A stretch of DNA of 53,080 bases from JAGXIT01 sp049293335 (GTDB taxonomy: Bacteria; Patescibacteriota; Saccharimonadia; Saccharimonadales; UBA4665): contig JBATSO010000066.1 of assembly GCA_049293335.1 (NCBI GenBank), forward strand, positions 1 to 53,080, written 5' to 3'. The translations under genes were made by a program, and so were the position numbers. This document shows, one piece after another, positions 9,351 through 17,345 of this stretch; the stretch's first letter is position 1, and each line of letters opens with the position of its first letter. The notes below the pieces were generated by a model that worked only from the letters and a program-made list of their open reading frames with translations, made no database searches and was not told the DNA's origin.

Positions 9351-9776
9351 CTAGCTTCGGCGGTGGCGGCGGTGCAGGTCGGCAACTTTTAGGCGAACCA
9401 TGTGCCGGTCGACCAACTGGTGAGCTTTTTCAAGCTCTACTTGGTCTTTGGCTTCATCGCGCAGTTTAAGCGCACGGTCAAGTGCCGCCTGAGATTCGGC
9501 TGCCACAATGTCTTCACCGTGATCGGCCTCGTCTACCAGCACACGCACTAAATCATTGCTTATTTCGACAATTCCACCGCTTACAGCAAAATATTCCAGT
9601 CGTTCGTCAGGATCACCCTTACTATGACGAACTTGTATTACCCCTGATTTAGCAAGCGTCACTAACGGCTCATGGCTGGGGAACACGCCAATTTCACCGT
9701 CGACAGTCGGTATAATGACTTCGTAGGCTTCTTCGTCGTATTTTACGCCGCTTAAGGTGACGAGATTGAGCTTCAT
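9351..9776 (-). CDS. atpC: ATP synthase F1 epsilon subunit
   Basis: A 141-residue central-stalk subunit that links the gamma rotor to the c-ring and can inhibit ATP hydrolysis. The N-terminal beta-sandwich is recognisable from DGEIGVFPSHEPLVTLAKSG and the AVSGGIVEISNDLVRVLVD segment. The C-terminal part (about 95-141) forms the helical hairpin and ends in a basic LHRRHRRS tail. It is the last gene of the atp operon, four bases after atpD, with a GAAGGA ribosome site inside the end of atpD. Confidence 0.95.
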   Translation of the reverse strand: MKLNLVTLSGVKYDEEAYEVIIPTVDGEIGVFPSHEPLVTLAKSGVIQVRHSKGDPDERLEYFAVSGGIVEISNDLVRVLVDEADHGEDIVAAESQAALDRALKLRDEAKDQVELEKAHQLVDRHMVRLKVADLHRRHRRS

Positions 9777-9780
9777 TTAG

Positions 9781-11157
9781 CTAGTCCTTCTTCTCGCTGA
9801 GCGGGCCAGGTGCCATGTAGAACCAGCTTTCTGGCTTATCGTCGTATTTGCCACTCAAAATATCGCGGCAGTCTTTTACGGTGTCTTCGAGTTTTACATA
9901 CACACCAGCATTGCCTGTAAACTGCTCGGCCACGTGGAAAGGTTGCGCCATAAAGCGTTGCAAACGGCGGGCCCGACCCACAATTTGTTTCTGGTCGTCG
10001 CTGAGCTCTTCCATGCCCAAAATAGCGATGATATCTTGCAGTTCTTTGTACTGTTGCAACACGCGCTGCACTTCGCGGGCAACTTCGTAGTGTTCTTGGC
10101 CCACAATTTCGGGGTCTAGAATGGTCGAACTAGAGTCGAGCGGGTCAACAGCAGGGTAAATGCCGATTTCGGTCAAGCCACGGTTGAGCACAATGGTTGA
10201 GTCAAGGTGAGCGAAGGTTGTGGCAGGCGCGGGGTCGGTCAAGTCGTCGGCCGGCACGTATACGGCCTGCACAGAGGTGATCGAGCCTTTTTTGGTACTC
10301 GTAATGCGTTCTTGCAAGGCGCCCATTTCTTGCTGCAAGTTTGGCTGATAGCCCACAGCACTTGGCAAACGACCAAGCAGGGCAGATACTTCTGACCCAG
10401 CCTGCGTAAAGCGGAATATGTTGTCGACAAAAAGTAGCACGTCTTTGCCCTTGTCGCGGAAGCTTTCTGCCATGGTTAGTCCACTCAGGGCTACGCGCAG
10501 ACGGGCCCCTGGTGGTTCGTTCATTTGGCCAAACACCATGCTCGTTTTGTCGAGCACGCCGGCGTCTTTCATTTCGTGGTACAGGTCGTTGCCTTCGCGG
10601 GTACGCTCACCCACACCCGCAAACACACTGTTACCACTGTGGAATTTTGCAATGTTGTTAATGAGTTCCTGAATAAGCACCGTTTTGCCTACACCAGCGC
10701 CACCAAACAAGCCAACCTTACCACCCTTGGCAATCGGCGCAATCAGGTCTATAACCTTAATACCCGTTTCCAAAATTTCGGTCTTGTTGCTTTGTTCGCT
10801 GAGTGGTGGTGGGTCGCGGTGAATAGGTGCGCGGTCGCCCTTTGGTACAGCCAGGCCGTCAATGGGGTCGCCAACCACGTTAAACATGCGGCCCTGCGTT
10901 TCGTCGCCCACTGGCACAGAAATAGCAGCGCCAGTGGCCACAACTTCGGTGCCACGCTTAAGGCCATCGGTGCTCTGCATAGAAACAGCTCGTACGGTGT
11001 GTTCATCGAGGTGCTGCGCGACTTCGAGCGTAATCATGCTGTCGCCCTTGCCAATCGTCACGGCGTCGTAAATGTTTGGCAGTGTGTCGCCGCTAAATTC
11101 AATGTCGACCACTACGCCGACGACTTGGATTACGCGACCAATGTTTTCTTTTGTCAT
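9781..11157 (-). CDS. atpD: ATP synthase F1 beta subunit
   Basis: A 458-residue catalytic subunit of the F1 head. Motifs are the P-loop GGAGVGKTVL (about residue 150), the GERTREGNDLY segment carrying the catalytic Glu, and the DNIFRFTQAGSEVSALLGR segment. The sequence is full length and well conserved, so the enzyme should be active in ATP synthesis or hydrolysis. AAGGAG lies ten bases before the ATG. The upstream neighbour in the operon is the intrusive four-helix-bundle gene, 58 bases away, which separates it from atpG. Confidence 0.97.
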   Translation of the reverse strand: MTKENIGRVIQVVGVVVDIEFSGDTLPNIYDAVTIGKGDSMITLEVAQHLDEHTVRAVSMQSTDGLKRGTEVVATGAAISVPVGDETQGRMFNVVGDPIDGLAVPKGDRAPIHRDPPPLSEQSNKTEILETGIKVIDLIAPIAKGGKVGLFGGAGVGKTVLIQELINNIAKFHSGNSVFAGVGERTREGNDLYHEMKDAGVLDKTSMVFGQMNEPPGARLRVALSGLTMAESFRDKGKDVLLFVDNIFRFTQAGSEVSALLGRLPSAVGYQPNLQQEMGALQERITSTKKGSITSVQAVYVPADDLTDPAPATTFAHLDSTIVLNRGLTEIGIYPAVDPLDSSSTILDPEIVGQEHYEVAREVQRVLQQYKELQDIIAILGMEELSDDQKQIVGRARRLQRFMAQPFHVAEQFTGNAGVYVKLEDTVKDCRDILSGKYDDKPESWFYMAPGPLSEKKD

Positions 11158-11215
11158 AATGTGCTCCTTTTTCTAATGAATGATGTATGAAGAATAATGA
11201 ATACTGTATTGAGCG

Positions 11216-11599
11216 TCATTGTTTATCCTTGTCTTTTGAGGAACGAATAAGGCCAATCAGGAGGGCCAACGTTACACCTGACTGCTTAGCGTATCGCGCA
11301 AATTCTGCTTGAGAGACATATCCAACATCTCGCGCCACTAAGGCTTGGTTTTGTACCTCAGTCAGGGACCCTTTAGCTATGTCATAAAAACGCTTTTTTT
11401 CTTTATATGTTCCCCTAGAAAAACCTTCGGCAATGTTTGACGTAATGGAAACTGTAGCTCTCTTCATTTGAGCTTTTAAACCAAAATCTTCATCGCTTGG
11501 AAAATTTTTAACCATTTTATAGGTCATTACTACAAGCTTATGGCCTTCTTGCCACGTCATAAGGTCAGTGAAAGATTTGATTTTAGATGCTTCATTCAT
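11216..11599 (-). CDS. Four-helix-bundle protein (S23/IVP type) inside the atp operon
   Basis: A 127-residue helical protein of the family first described from intervening sequences of 23S rRNA genes (TIGR02436, 23S rRNA IVP). The family signature is clear: NFPSDEDFGLKAQMKRA, then TSNIAEGFSRGTYKEKKRF and a helix with SLTEVQNQALVA. Its role is not established; related four-helix bundles include the Avd accessory protein of diversity-generating retroelements. It sits between atpG and atpD on the same strand, a place where no such gene normally occurs. The flanks are AT-rich and carry loosely inverted runs of ATGAATGATGTATGA-like sequence, which suggests a small mobile unit. It does not break any atp gene. 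Confidence 0.85.
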   Translation of the reverse strand: MNEASKIKSFTDLMTWQEGHKLVVMTYKMVKNFPSDEDFGLKAQMKRATVSITSNIAEGFSRGTYKEKKRFYDIAKGSLTEVQNQALVARDVGYVSQAEFARYAKQSGVTLALLIGLIRSSKDKDKQ

Positions 11600-11632
11600 C
11601 ATACGTCATACCTCATTCTTAAAGTAGCGAAG

Positions 11633-12499
11633 CTACTTTAGGGCCTCCGCACCGCCAGAAATTTCGGCCAACTCTTGGGTAATGGCCGCTTGGCGAGCCT
11701 TGTTCATCTCGAGCGTTAGGTCCTCGGCCAATTCGCTTGCGTTGTCGGTGGCGTTTTTCATGGCAAGCATACGCATGCTGTGTTCGCTAGCACGTGCGTC
11801 GAGCAGCGCCTGGAAAATTTGCGACCCTACTAAACGGCGAACAACGCCTTCTAGCACTACCTCGGTACTTGGTTCGTACTTAGCATCGCGCACAAAGTCT
11901 GTTACGGCGGTCTGCGTGAAGCCGGCTGGCAAAATACGCTGTACCGTGGCAACCTGGGTCATACTGCTAACAAACTTAGTGTAAATAAGGTCTACGGCGT
12001 CAACTTTGCGCTCGTTGAACATAGCAATGGCCGTCGTTAAAATGGCATAAAATTCGCTGCCTTCTGGATGATCTGGAATGTCGTTATACGTTCCGCAGAC
12101 TTCGGTGTCTTTCAGGCGTGTTACAAACTGCGAAGCCTTTCGGCCTACGGCGATTGTTTCGTTGCGCACGTTGTTGGCGTCGTCCTCGCGCAGCGCCTTA
12201 ATGTAGGCCTTCATAATATTGGCATTGTACGCACCGGCCAAGCCTTTGTCGGCCGCGATGACGATGATAAGCCGACCTTTCACTTTGCGAACATCAAACA
12301 GTGGATGACCATTGGTAGCACCCTGACTTGCCAGATAGGTCAGTAGTTCATTGGCGGTCTCCACATACGGCTTTGAAGCCTTGGTAGCATCTTGACTGCG
12401 GCGCATTTTGCTCGCCGCCACCATTTGCATGGCTTTAGTAATCTGCTTGGTACTCTTTACCGAGCGAATGCGCGACTTAAGTTGCTGTGTACTAGCCAT
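11633..12499 (-). CDS. atpG: ATP synthase F1 gamma subunit
   Basis: The 288-residue rotor shaft of F1. The N-terminal helix is classic (LKSRIRSVKSTKQITKAMQMVAASKMRR), and the C-terminal helix contains ATDNASELAEDLTLEMNKARQAAITQELAEI. The Rossmann-like middle includes IVIAADKGLAGAYNANI. GGAG lies ten bases before the ATG. It follows atpA after a 96-base spacer full of tandem heptamers and precedes the four-helix-bundle gene. Confidence 0.95.
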   Translation of the reverse strand: MASTQQLKSRIRSVKSTKQITKAMQMVAASKMRRSQDATKASKPYVETANELLTYLASQGATNGHPLFDVRKVKGRLIIVIAADKGLAGAYNANIMKAYIKALREDDANNVRNETIAVGRKASQFVTRLKDTEVCGTYNDIPDHPEGSEFYAILTTAIAMFNERKVDAVDLIYTKFVSSMTQVATVQRILPAGFTQTAVTDFVRDAKYEPSTEVVLEGVVRRLVGSQIFQALLDARASEHSMRMLAMKNATDNASELAEDLTLEMNKARQAAITQELAEISGGAEALK

Positions 12500-12531
12500 G
12501 CCAAACTCCGTTCGGTTGAGTCAAGAGATAT

Positions 12532-12592
12532 GAGTCATGAGTCATGAGTGAGCTCATGCAAATCTTGTCTCTTGTCTCTTGTCTCTTGTCTC
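12532..12592. repeat. Tandem heptamer repeats in the atpA-atpG spacer
   Basis: Four perfect back-to-back copies of TTGTCTC occupy 12565-12592. Two copies of GAGTCAT occupy 12532-12545, followed by a related GAGTGAG. On the coding (minus) strand the first block reads GAGACAA four times directly after the atpA stop. It is a simple-sequence spacer of unknown role, prone to slippage and perhaps variable between strains. Confidence 0.85.
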
Positions 12593-12595
12593 TCA

Positions 12596-14131
12596 TTAGC
12601 CTTCAAATCCTTTCGCGGCGGATTCGGCAGCTTTGGCAATCATTTTGGCCGTGGCGCTGTCTTTTTCGATCTTTTCGGCGCCCTTGTTCAGTTCGGCCAT
12701 TTCTGCGGCGTGCTCTTTGGCAAGTTTGGCAAGCAGGGCAGATTGAGCATCTTTAATTTTGGCCGTTGGCACCTCATCGAAGTAGCCTTCGTTTACGGCA
12801 AATACCGAAGCAACCTGCTCAGAAACACTGTACGGTGAGTACTGTGGTTGCTTAAGTAGTTCGGTTAGGCGTTGGCCGCGCTCTATTTGCTTTTTGGTGG
12901 CTTCGTCTAGGTCAGAACCAAACTGCGCAAAGCTGGCAAGTTCGCGGAACTGGCTCAGCCCGAGTTTTAGGTGGCCCGAAACCGACTTAACAGCCTTGGT
13001 TTGCGCATCGCCACCCACGCGGGATACCGACAGGCCAGCCGAAATAGCCGGGCGAATACCCTGGTAGAACAAGTCTGTTTCCATAAAAATCTGACCATCG
13101 GTAATAGAAATAACGTTGGTCGGAATGTAGGCAGAGATGTCACCCGCCTGAGTTTCAATGATAGGCAGGGCAGTCAACGAACCAGCCCCCAGGTCATCAC
13201 TAAGCTTAGCAGAACGCTCTAGCAGGCGTGAGTGCAGGTAAAACACATCGCCCGGGAACGCCTCTCGCCCTGGTGGACGGCGCAGCAGCAACGACATTTG
13301 GCGGTAAGCAACAGCGTGCTTGGTAAGGTCATCGTAAATCATAAGTGCATGTTTACTGTTGTCGCGGAACCATTCACCCATGGCTGTACCAGCGTATGGC
13401 GCCAGGTACAGCAGAGAAGCAGGGTCGCTTGGGCCAGTGGCTACAATAATAGTCTGGTCCATCACACCTTCGCGCTTGAGTCGTTCGACCAGACCAGCCA
13501 CTTTCGAAAGTTTTTGACCAATGGCAACATATACGTTTACCACGCCTGTGTCTTGTTTTGCCTGGTTTATCATGGTGTCGATAGCAATGGCAGTTTTACC
13601 TGTTTGGCGGTCGCCGATGATAAGTTCGCGCTGACCACGGCCAATTGGGAACATAGCGTCAATGGCAATTATGCCTGTCATAAGTGGTTCATGCACGCTT
13701 TTACGGCCCATGACACCTATAGCAGATCGTTCAACACGACCTGTTTCTTTCGATTTAATTGGTTCACCACCATCGAGTGGTTGGCCCAGCGGGTTCACCA
13801 CGCGGCCAAGCAGCTCTGGCCCAACTGGCACTTCTAGCACTGTACCCTTAAGTGTTACGCTATCGCCCGCTACCACATGGCGGTCTTCGCCTAGTAGCAC
13901 GGCTCCAATTTCGTCTTCCATAAGGTTAAGCGCAAAAGCCTCAACCACGCCATGTTTGGTCTGAATCTCGAGCACTTCGGCATACCCAGCCGCGCGCAAA
14001 CCATGCACCCAGGCAACACCATCGCCCACTCGGGTTACTACACCCGTTGACTCAAGGTTCTCGCCACTATCGAGCTGCGCAATCGCGTCACGCAGGCCTT
14101 TTGATAATTCTGTCACTGCAATATCTGCCAC
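12596..14131 (-). CDS. atpA: ATP synthase F1 alpha subunit
   Basis: The 511-residue non-catalytic nucleotide-binding subunit of F1. The P-loop is IGDRQTGKTAIAIDTM (about residue 170) and the late signature SVSRVGGDAQTKAVK is intact. It starts with GTG at 14131, supported by AAAGGAATTAAC before it. The C-terminus is slightly extended with a charged helix ending AAESAAKGFEG. Its neighbour upstream is atpH, 12 bases away. Confidence 0.97.
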   Translation of the reverse strand: MADIAVTELSKGLRDAIAQLDSGENLESTGVVTRVGDGVAWVHGLRAAGYAEVLEIQTKHGVVEAFALNLMEDEIGAVLLGEDRHVVAGDSVTLKGTVLEVPVGPELLGRVVNPLGQPLDGGEPIKSKETGRVERSAIGVMGRKSVHEPLMTGIIAIDAMFPIGRGQRELIIGDRQTGKTAIAIDTMINQAKQDTGVVNVYVAIGQKLSKVAGLVERLKREGVMDQTIIVATGPSDPASLLYLAPYAGTAMGEWFRDNSKHALMIYDDLTKHAVAYRQMSLLLRRPPGREAFPGDVFYLHSRLLERSAKLSDDLGAGSLTALPIIETQAGDISAYIPTNVISITDGQIFMETDLFYQGIRPAISAGLSVSRVGGDAQTKAVKSVSGHLKLGLSQFRELASFAQFGSDLDEATKKQIERGQRLTELLKQPQYSPYSVSEQVASVFAVNEGYFDEVPTAKIKDAQSALLAKLAKEHAAEMAELNKGAEKIEKDSATAKMIAKAAESAAKGFEG

Positions 14132-14143
14132 GTTAATTCCTTT

Positions 14144-14536
14144 CTAACGCTTCGCTAAGCGGAGTTGATTAAGTTTGTGAGCCACTGTCGCATCTAGGGT
14201 CTGGCTTGGGGTCTGCAACCGTACACCACCTAAAAGTTTGGGGTCGACTGTCTCGCGGAGCGACACTTGTTCTTGCTGACTGGCACTTAACTGTTTTTGA
14301 ATAAGTGCGCGCATAGTATCATCGAGCGGAAAGGCACTGGTAACATCTGCAACTACCACGCCACGCTGCTCTAGTTCCTCCTCGATAGTACGCACCACGA
14401 GGGTTGCTTCTCGAAGCCGATGTGACTCAACTAAATAAGCAGCAACTTCGCTCATAACATGCGCGGGCACCGTGCCATTTTTGACATGATCGGCCACGTA
14501 GACGGCAAGTTTGCGGCGAGACAGTTTGACGGCCAT
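14144..14536 (-). CDS. atpH: ATP synthase delta subunit, short form
   Basis: A 130-residue peripheral-stalk subunit, identified from its position between atpF and atpA and from the C-terminal segment DPKLLGGVRLQTPSQTLDATVAHKLNQLR, which matches the conserved end of delta/OSCP. Typical delta subunits have about 175-180 residues; the N-terminal six-helix domain is strongly shortened. Short delta subunits fit a streamlined CPR genome. It sits three bases after atpF, so the two are translationally linked. Confidence 0.88.
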   Translation of the reverse strand: MAVKLSRRKLAVYVADHVKNGTVPAHVMSEVAAYLVESHRLREATLVVRTIEEELEQRGVVVADVTSAFPLDDTMRALIQKQLSASQQEQVSLRETVDPKLLGGVRLQTPSQTLDATVAHKLNQLRLAKR

Positions 14537-14539
14537 AGC

Positions 14540-15082
14540 TTACGCCGCCTCTTTCAATGAATCGCTAATAAGTTTTTTATCGACGCTGGCTGTTACTGTT
14601 TTACCAACGACTTTTTCGGTAGCTTGCGCTACTAGCTCAATTGTTTCATTGTGCAAAGCCTTTTTAGCGGCCAGCACCTCTTTGTCGATAGACTGTCTTG
14701 CCTCGGCCACAATATGGTCGGCCTGCTGCTTCGACTTGGCTTCGCTACGCGAAACCAGGCTGGCGGCTTCTTCTTTGGCGGTCGTTACAATATCGCCCGC
14801 TTCTCGGCGAGCTTTTGTCATAAGCTCGGCAATCTCGGCCTGCGCTTTAGCTGCGTTTTTTTCGGCATGTAGAGCTGCTTTGGTGCTTTCTTCGATAGCC
14901 TTTTGACGGTCATCGACAGCTTTAATCAAAACAGGGAACACGTACTTATTCAGCAACCACACTAGTAGCAAAAAGGCAATTATCTGAAAAACCAACAGTT
15001 TGCCATCAATGCCCAGTGCTTTGACTGGGTTAGTGGCTGCCTCGGCCTCAGAAGCAAATTGTGTAAATAATGTATATGTCAC
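14540..15082 (-). CDS. atpF: ATP synthase Fo b subunit
   Basis: This 180-residue stator subunit has one membrane helix (about residues 30-53, LLVFQIIAFLLLVWLLNKYVF) followed by a long Ala/Glu/Lys coiled coil that dimerises and reaches delta. The start is GTG at 15082 with AGGA eight bases before it; the first 28 residues face the outside. Gene order and length are normal. Confidence 0.94.
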   Translation of the reverse strand: MTYTLFTQFASEAEAATNPVKALGIDGKLLVFQIIAFLLLVWLLNKYVFPVLIKAVDDRQKAIEESTKAALHAEKNAAKAQAEIAELMTKARREAGDIVTTAKEEAASLVSRSEAKSKQQADHIVAEARQSIDKEVLAAKKALHNETIELVAQATEKVVGKTVTASVDKKLISDSLKEAA

Positions 15083-15136
15083 GTATATGTCCTACTTGTT
15101 TTTACTAACGTCCAACTTCAAACGTCTGACGTCTTT

Positions 15137-15346
15137 CTAGCCCTTGGCAAGAAAGCCCACAATAATACCAATAATGGCCAATGAGTCGGCAAAGACAATG
15201 GCAGTAATCATAAGTGTTCGAAGTTCGCCAATTTTTTCTGGGTTACGACCAGCAGCCCCTAAAGCGCCCTTACCAATAAGCCCCACACCAAGTGCAGCTC
15301 CAATAGCTGGTAACGCGTATGCGAGGGCAAATGCTAATTCTTTCAT
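15137..15346 (-). CDS. atpE: ATP synthase Fo c subunit
   Basis: A 69-residue hairpin of two membrane helices that assembles into the rotor ring. The first helix has the Gly/Ala-rich pattern GAALGVGLIGKGALGAAGRNPE with the polar loop RNPE. The second helix carries the ion-binding acidic residue as MITAIVFADSLAIIGII, here an Asp in FAD rather than the more common Glu. No sodium-type ligand set is obvious, so a proton ring is likely but not proved. A strong AAGGAG precedes the ATG, as expected for the most abundant subunit. Confidence 0.95.
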   Translation of the reverse strand: MKELAFALAYALPAIGAALGVGLIGKGALGAAGRNPEKIGELRTLMITAIVFADSLAIIGIIVGFLAKG

Positions 15347-15473
15347 GTTTTAACTCCTTAATTTAACTTGGTTACTTAGTTTACTAGAGATGCTTTTCAC
15401 CTCATTCTTGTTCCGACTGCGCTAGCCTTTTGGGCGATGCAGAGGTTTGCACCTTGTTTTATCCTTTTGGGAC

Positions 15474-15507
15474 CCTGAATCGTAGTTCAGGCTGACAATG
15501 CTGTCAG
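15474..15507 (-). other. Two adjacent hairpins in the atpB-atpE leader
   Basis: CCTGAA (15474-15479) pairs with TTCAGG (15486-15491), and CTGACA (15492-15497) pairs with TGTCAG (15502-15507). The hairpins are stacked head to tail in the 187-base gap before atpE. No T-tract follows, so they are more likely mRNA processing or stability elements that raise atpE dosage than a terminator. The rest of the gap (15347-15533) holds only the atpE ribosome site. Confidence 0.55.
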
Positions 15508-15533
15508 TTCGGAATGGCATCTGTTCTCACTCG

Positions 15534-16352
15534 CTAGGCAGCCTCCTTCGAAGTTACCGACTCGGAATGAGCAGAAGCATGAGAGTCACCGTGACCCGCG
15601 GTAGCAAGCGCAGCAAAAATAAGTGTTAGCATGTAAAACACATAGGCCTGTATAAACCCAATAAACAACTCGAAGGCCATAAAAGCTGGCAAAATGGCTG
15701 CGGCCGCGTATGAGGCCAGCGCACTGACTATCGCCAGCAAAGCGGCGCCCGCAAAAGCGTTACCAAAAAGCCTTAAGCTAAGTGCAATCAAACGTGAAAA
15801 CTCACCAACAAATTCCAAAAACCCTTCGAAGGTAGCAATTGGATTTTTTAGCGGGTTTATAAAATAGCGGCCTGCGTTGCCAAAAAAGCCGTGCGTTTTA
15901 ATAGCATAGTACTGCACCGAAACCATCGAAATGATAGCTAACGCCAAGGTAAAGTTGAGGTCGGTTGGCAAACTACGCAGCAGTTCGCCACCATGCCAGC
16001 TTACCGAATGGCCCACGCCCGGCAAAATATCTGCCCAGTACGAAATAAGGACCGTAAAGAATATTGTGAGCGCCAGTGGCGCAATGCTACGGGCCATTTT
16101 GCGGTCGGGCACAATATCGTACACCGCTTTGTACATGCCTTCGAAAGCCCATTGCACTAAGCCTACCAGGCGGTTGGTGCGACCTCGTTTAAGCATTGAG
16201 GTCGTGTAGAAAAATATACCAAGCATAATTAGTACACTTAGACCGCCAAGCAACATAGCGTTGGTGACAGGCAAGGGACCAATGTGAAAAATCGATTCGG
16301 TTGGTAGCACAATATTGAGCTTTTCCATGGCAAAAAAATGAGGTGAAATCAT
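15534..16352 (-). CDS. atpB: ATP synthase Fo a subunit
   Basis: A 272-residue integral membrane stator that carries the ion half-channels. The essential Arg helix is visible as SRLIALSLRLFGNAFAGAALLAI, followed by the last hydrophobic helices FELFIGFIQAYVFYMLTLIF. The start at 16352 overlaps the stop of the upstream atpI as ATGA and has GGAGGTG eight bases before it. This favours it over the internal MEKLN start at 16328. Confidence 0.95.
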   Translation of the reverse strand: MISPHFFAMEKLNIVLPTESIFHIGPLPVTNAMLLGGLSVLIMLGIFFYTTSMLKRGRTNRLVGLVQWAFEGMYKAVYDIVPDRKMARSIAPLALTIFFTVLISYWADILPGVGHSVSWHGGELLRSLPTDLNFTLALAIISMVSVQYYAIKTHGFFGNAGRYFINPLKNPIATFEGFLEFVGEFSRLIALSLRLFGNAFAGAALLAIVSALASYAAAAILPAFMAFELFIGFIQAYVFYMLTLIFAALATAGHGDSHASAHSESVTSKEAA

Positions 16353-16609
16353 TTGGTTTCACCTCCGCGTTGCAATTGTCTCTTAATAAGAAAGGCCGCA
16401 ATAATTGCCCCGATTGTTACGCCCAGCAGCATAAGCCAGGGCTTGGTGCCGTGTGTAACATCAAGGTGGCGACCGAACAGCAATAGGCCAACCGTAGGTA
16501 TAAAAAGTCGCCAACTAGTATCGGCCATATCGAGAAAGATTGAACTTGACACGCTAGATGAGCGCGCCTCACGAGAAGAAAGCGTTGGTGGTAATTTGGT
16601 ATCCGCCAT
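16349..16609 (-). CDS. atpI: AtpI/AtpZ-like small membrane protein, first gene of atp operon
   Basis: An 86-residue protein with a polar N-terminus and two membrane helices (about residues 31-47 and 57-74) ending in basic residues. Position at the head of the operon and this topology match the AtpZ/AtpI group, which helps c-ring assembly or magnesium transport. Sequence similarity alone is weak. It overlaps atpB by four bases (ATGA). TACAAT lies 11 bases before the ATG, so the operon message would start only a few bases upstream. Confidence 0.7.
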   Translation of the reverse strand: MADTKLPPTLSSREARSSSVSSSIFLDMADTSWRLFIPTVGLLLFGRHLDVTHGTKPWLMLLGVTIGAIIAAFLIKRQLQRGGETK

Positions 16610-16620
16610 TACGTTGGTAA

Positions 16621-16649
16621 ATTGTAACAGATATCACAGACATATGTAA
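16621..16649 (-). promoter_or_regulatory. Promoter of the ATP synthase operon
   Basis: On the minus strand TTACAT (16649-16644) and TACAAT (16626-16621) are 17 bases apart. The -35 box just touches the end of the 33-bp repeat at 16648-16680, so the repeat lies immediately upstream of the core promoter. Confidence 0.6.
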
Positions 16650-16680
16650 ACAGTTGCCCTCACATTTTTGTAATTTTTAT
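16648..16680. repeat. 33-bp direct repeat, copy 1
   Basis: This copy starts AAACAGTTGCCCTCACA and matches 17272-17304 at 30 of 33 positions in the same orientation. The two copies are 624 bases apart and enclose the whole toxin-antitoxin pair. This copy abuts the atp promoter. Confidence 0.85.
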
Positions 16681-16704
16681 TACAACTTAAACGATGTACA
16701 TACT

Positions 16705-16953
16705 TTATATATGGCGGTAGGTTTGTTCGTCGCGGTGGGCAATCTGCAAAATCTTAATAGCACCTGTCTTCGTTCGACTAAACACTACACGTAATCGTCC
16801 CTTTCGCACACGAAAGGTGTTCTTTAGCCCTTTCAGCGGCTTACAGTCTAGGTGGTCGAGCTCACCATTGCGAATATCTAGCAGTAGCGCCTCGACTAAC
16901 TCTAGTTCTTTGCGGCTCAGTTTAGCGAGAAACTTTTTTACCTGATCTGCCAT
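16705..16953 (-). CDS. RelE/ParE-family toxin
   Basis: An 82-residue protein with the RelE-like compact alpha/beta fold: an N-terminal helical pair (KKFLAKLSRKELELVEALL), then the beta core LKNTFRVRKGRLRVVFSR and KILQIAHRDEQTYRH. Family members cleave mRNA on the ribosome or, for ParE, poison gyrase. The conserved basic residues in RVRKGRLRVVF and the closing RDEQTYRH favour the RelE side. Its start lies inside the antitoxin gene (32-base overlap), so translation is coupled. Confidence 0.85.
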   Translation of the reverse strand: MADQVKKFLAKLSRKELELVEALLLDIRNGELDHLDCKPLKGLKNTFRVRKGRLRVVFSRTKTGAIKILQIAHRDEQTYRHI

Positions 16954-17221
16954 AACGGGTGGGCCGCTCCTGCTTTAGGTCTTCAATTGCCGAAAGTACT
17001 TCCTCGACACCCACTCCATCCTTATCTATCTGTGTAAAATCTATTGCGATTTCCCAAACCTCTTCTTCGATTGGCACAATACGAAACAACGCTGTAGAAT
17101 TACGCTTCACTATAAAACTTTCGCCGTTTTGTACTGCCTGCACAACATCGTTGGCCCTAAGGCGTAGCTCACGAAACCCAATTTCGCGGACTTTTTTTGG
17201 GTTTGATTCGATAATTTTCAT
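16922..17221 (-). CDS. Phd/YefM-like antitoxin
   Basis: This 99-residue partner of the RelE-type toxin has an N-terminal region (FRELRLRANDVVQAVQNGESFIV) with the Phd/YefM DNA-binding pattern: a beta strand, a helix and the phrase FIVKRNSTALFRIVP. The C-terminal half is acidic (IDFTQIDKDGVGVEEVL) and would wrap the toxin. A promoter TTGATA (17257-17252) / TAAACT (17234-17229) with a 17-base spacer ends seven bases before the ATG, so the message is leaderless. Autoregulation through that promoter is typical of the family. Confidence 0.82.
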   Translation of the reverse strand: MKIIESNPKKVREIGFRELRLRANDVVQAVQNGESFIVKRNSTALFRIVPIEEEVWEIAIDFTQIDKDGVGVEEVLSAIEDLKQERPTRYGRSGKKVSR

Positions 17222-17271
17222 ATATAAAAGTTTAACAAATGTTTACATAATTATCAATGGCGTTCGACTTC

Positions 17272-17304
17272 AAACAGTTGTCCTCACATTTTTGAAATTT
17301 TTTT
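17272..17304. repeat. 33-bp direct repeat, copy 2
   Basis: This copy starts AAACAGTTGTCCTCACA. It differs from copy 1 (16648-16680) at three positions only. It lies between the antitoxin promoter and the promoter of the receiver-like gene. Confidence 0.85.
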
Positions 17305-17345
17305 AGTTTGTTTGTCATTTTAGGATTTCGTTATACAATTGTACT

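Noticed and set aside
10525..11190. Plus-strand frame of 221 codons opposite atpD
   Set aside because: It is the antisense of a highly conserved gene; Cys/His/Asn-rich composition is typical of shadows.
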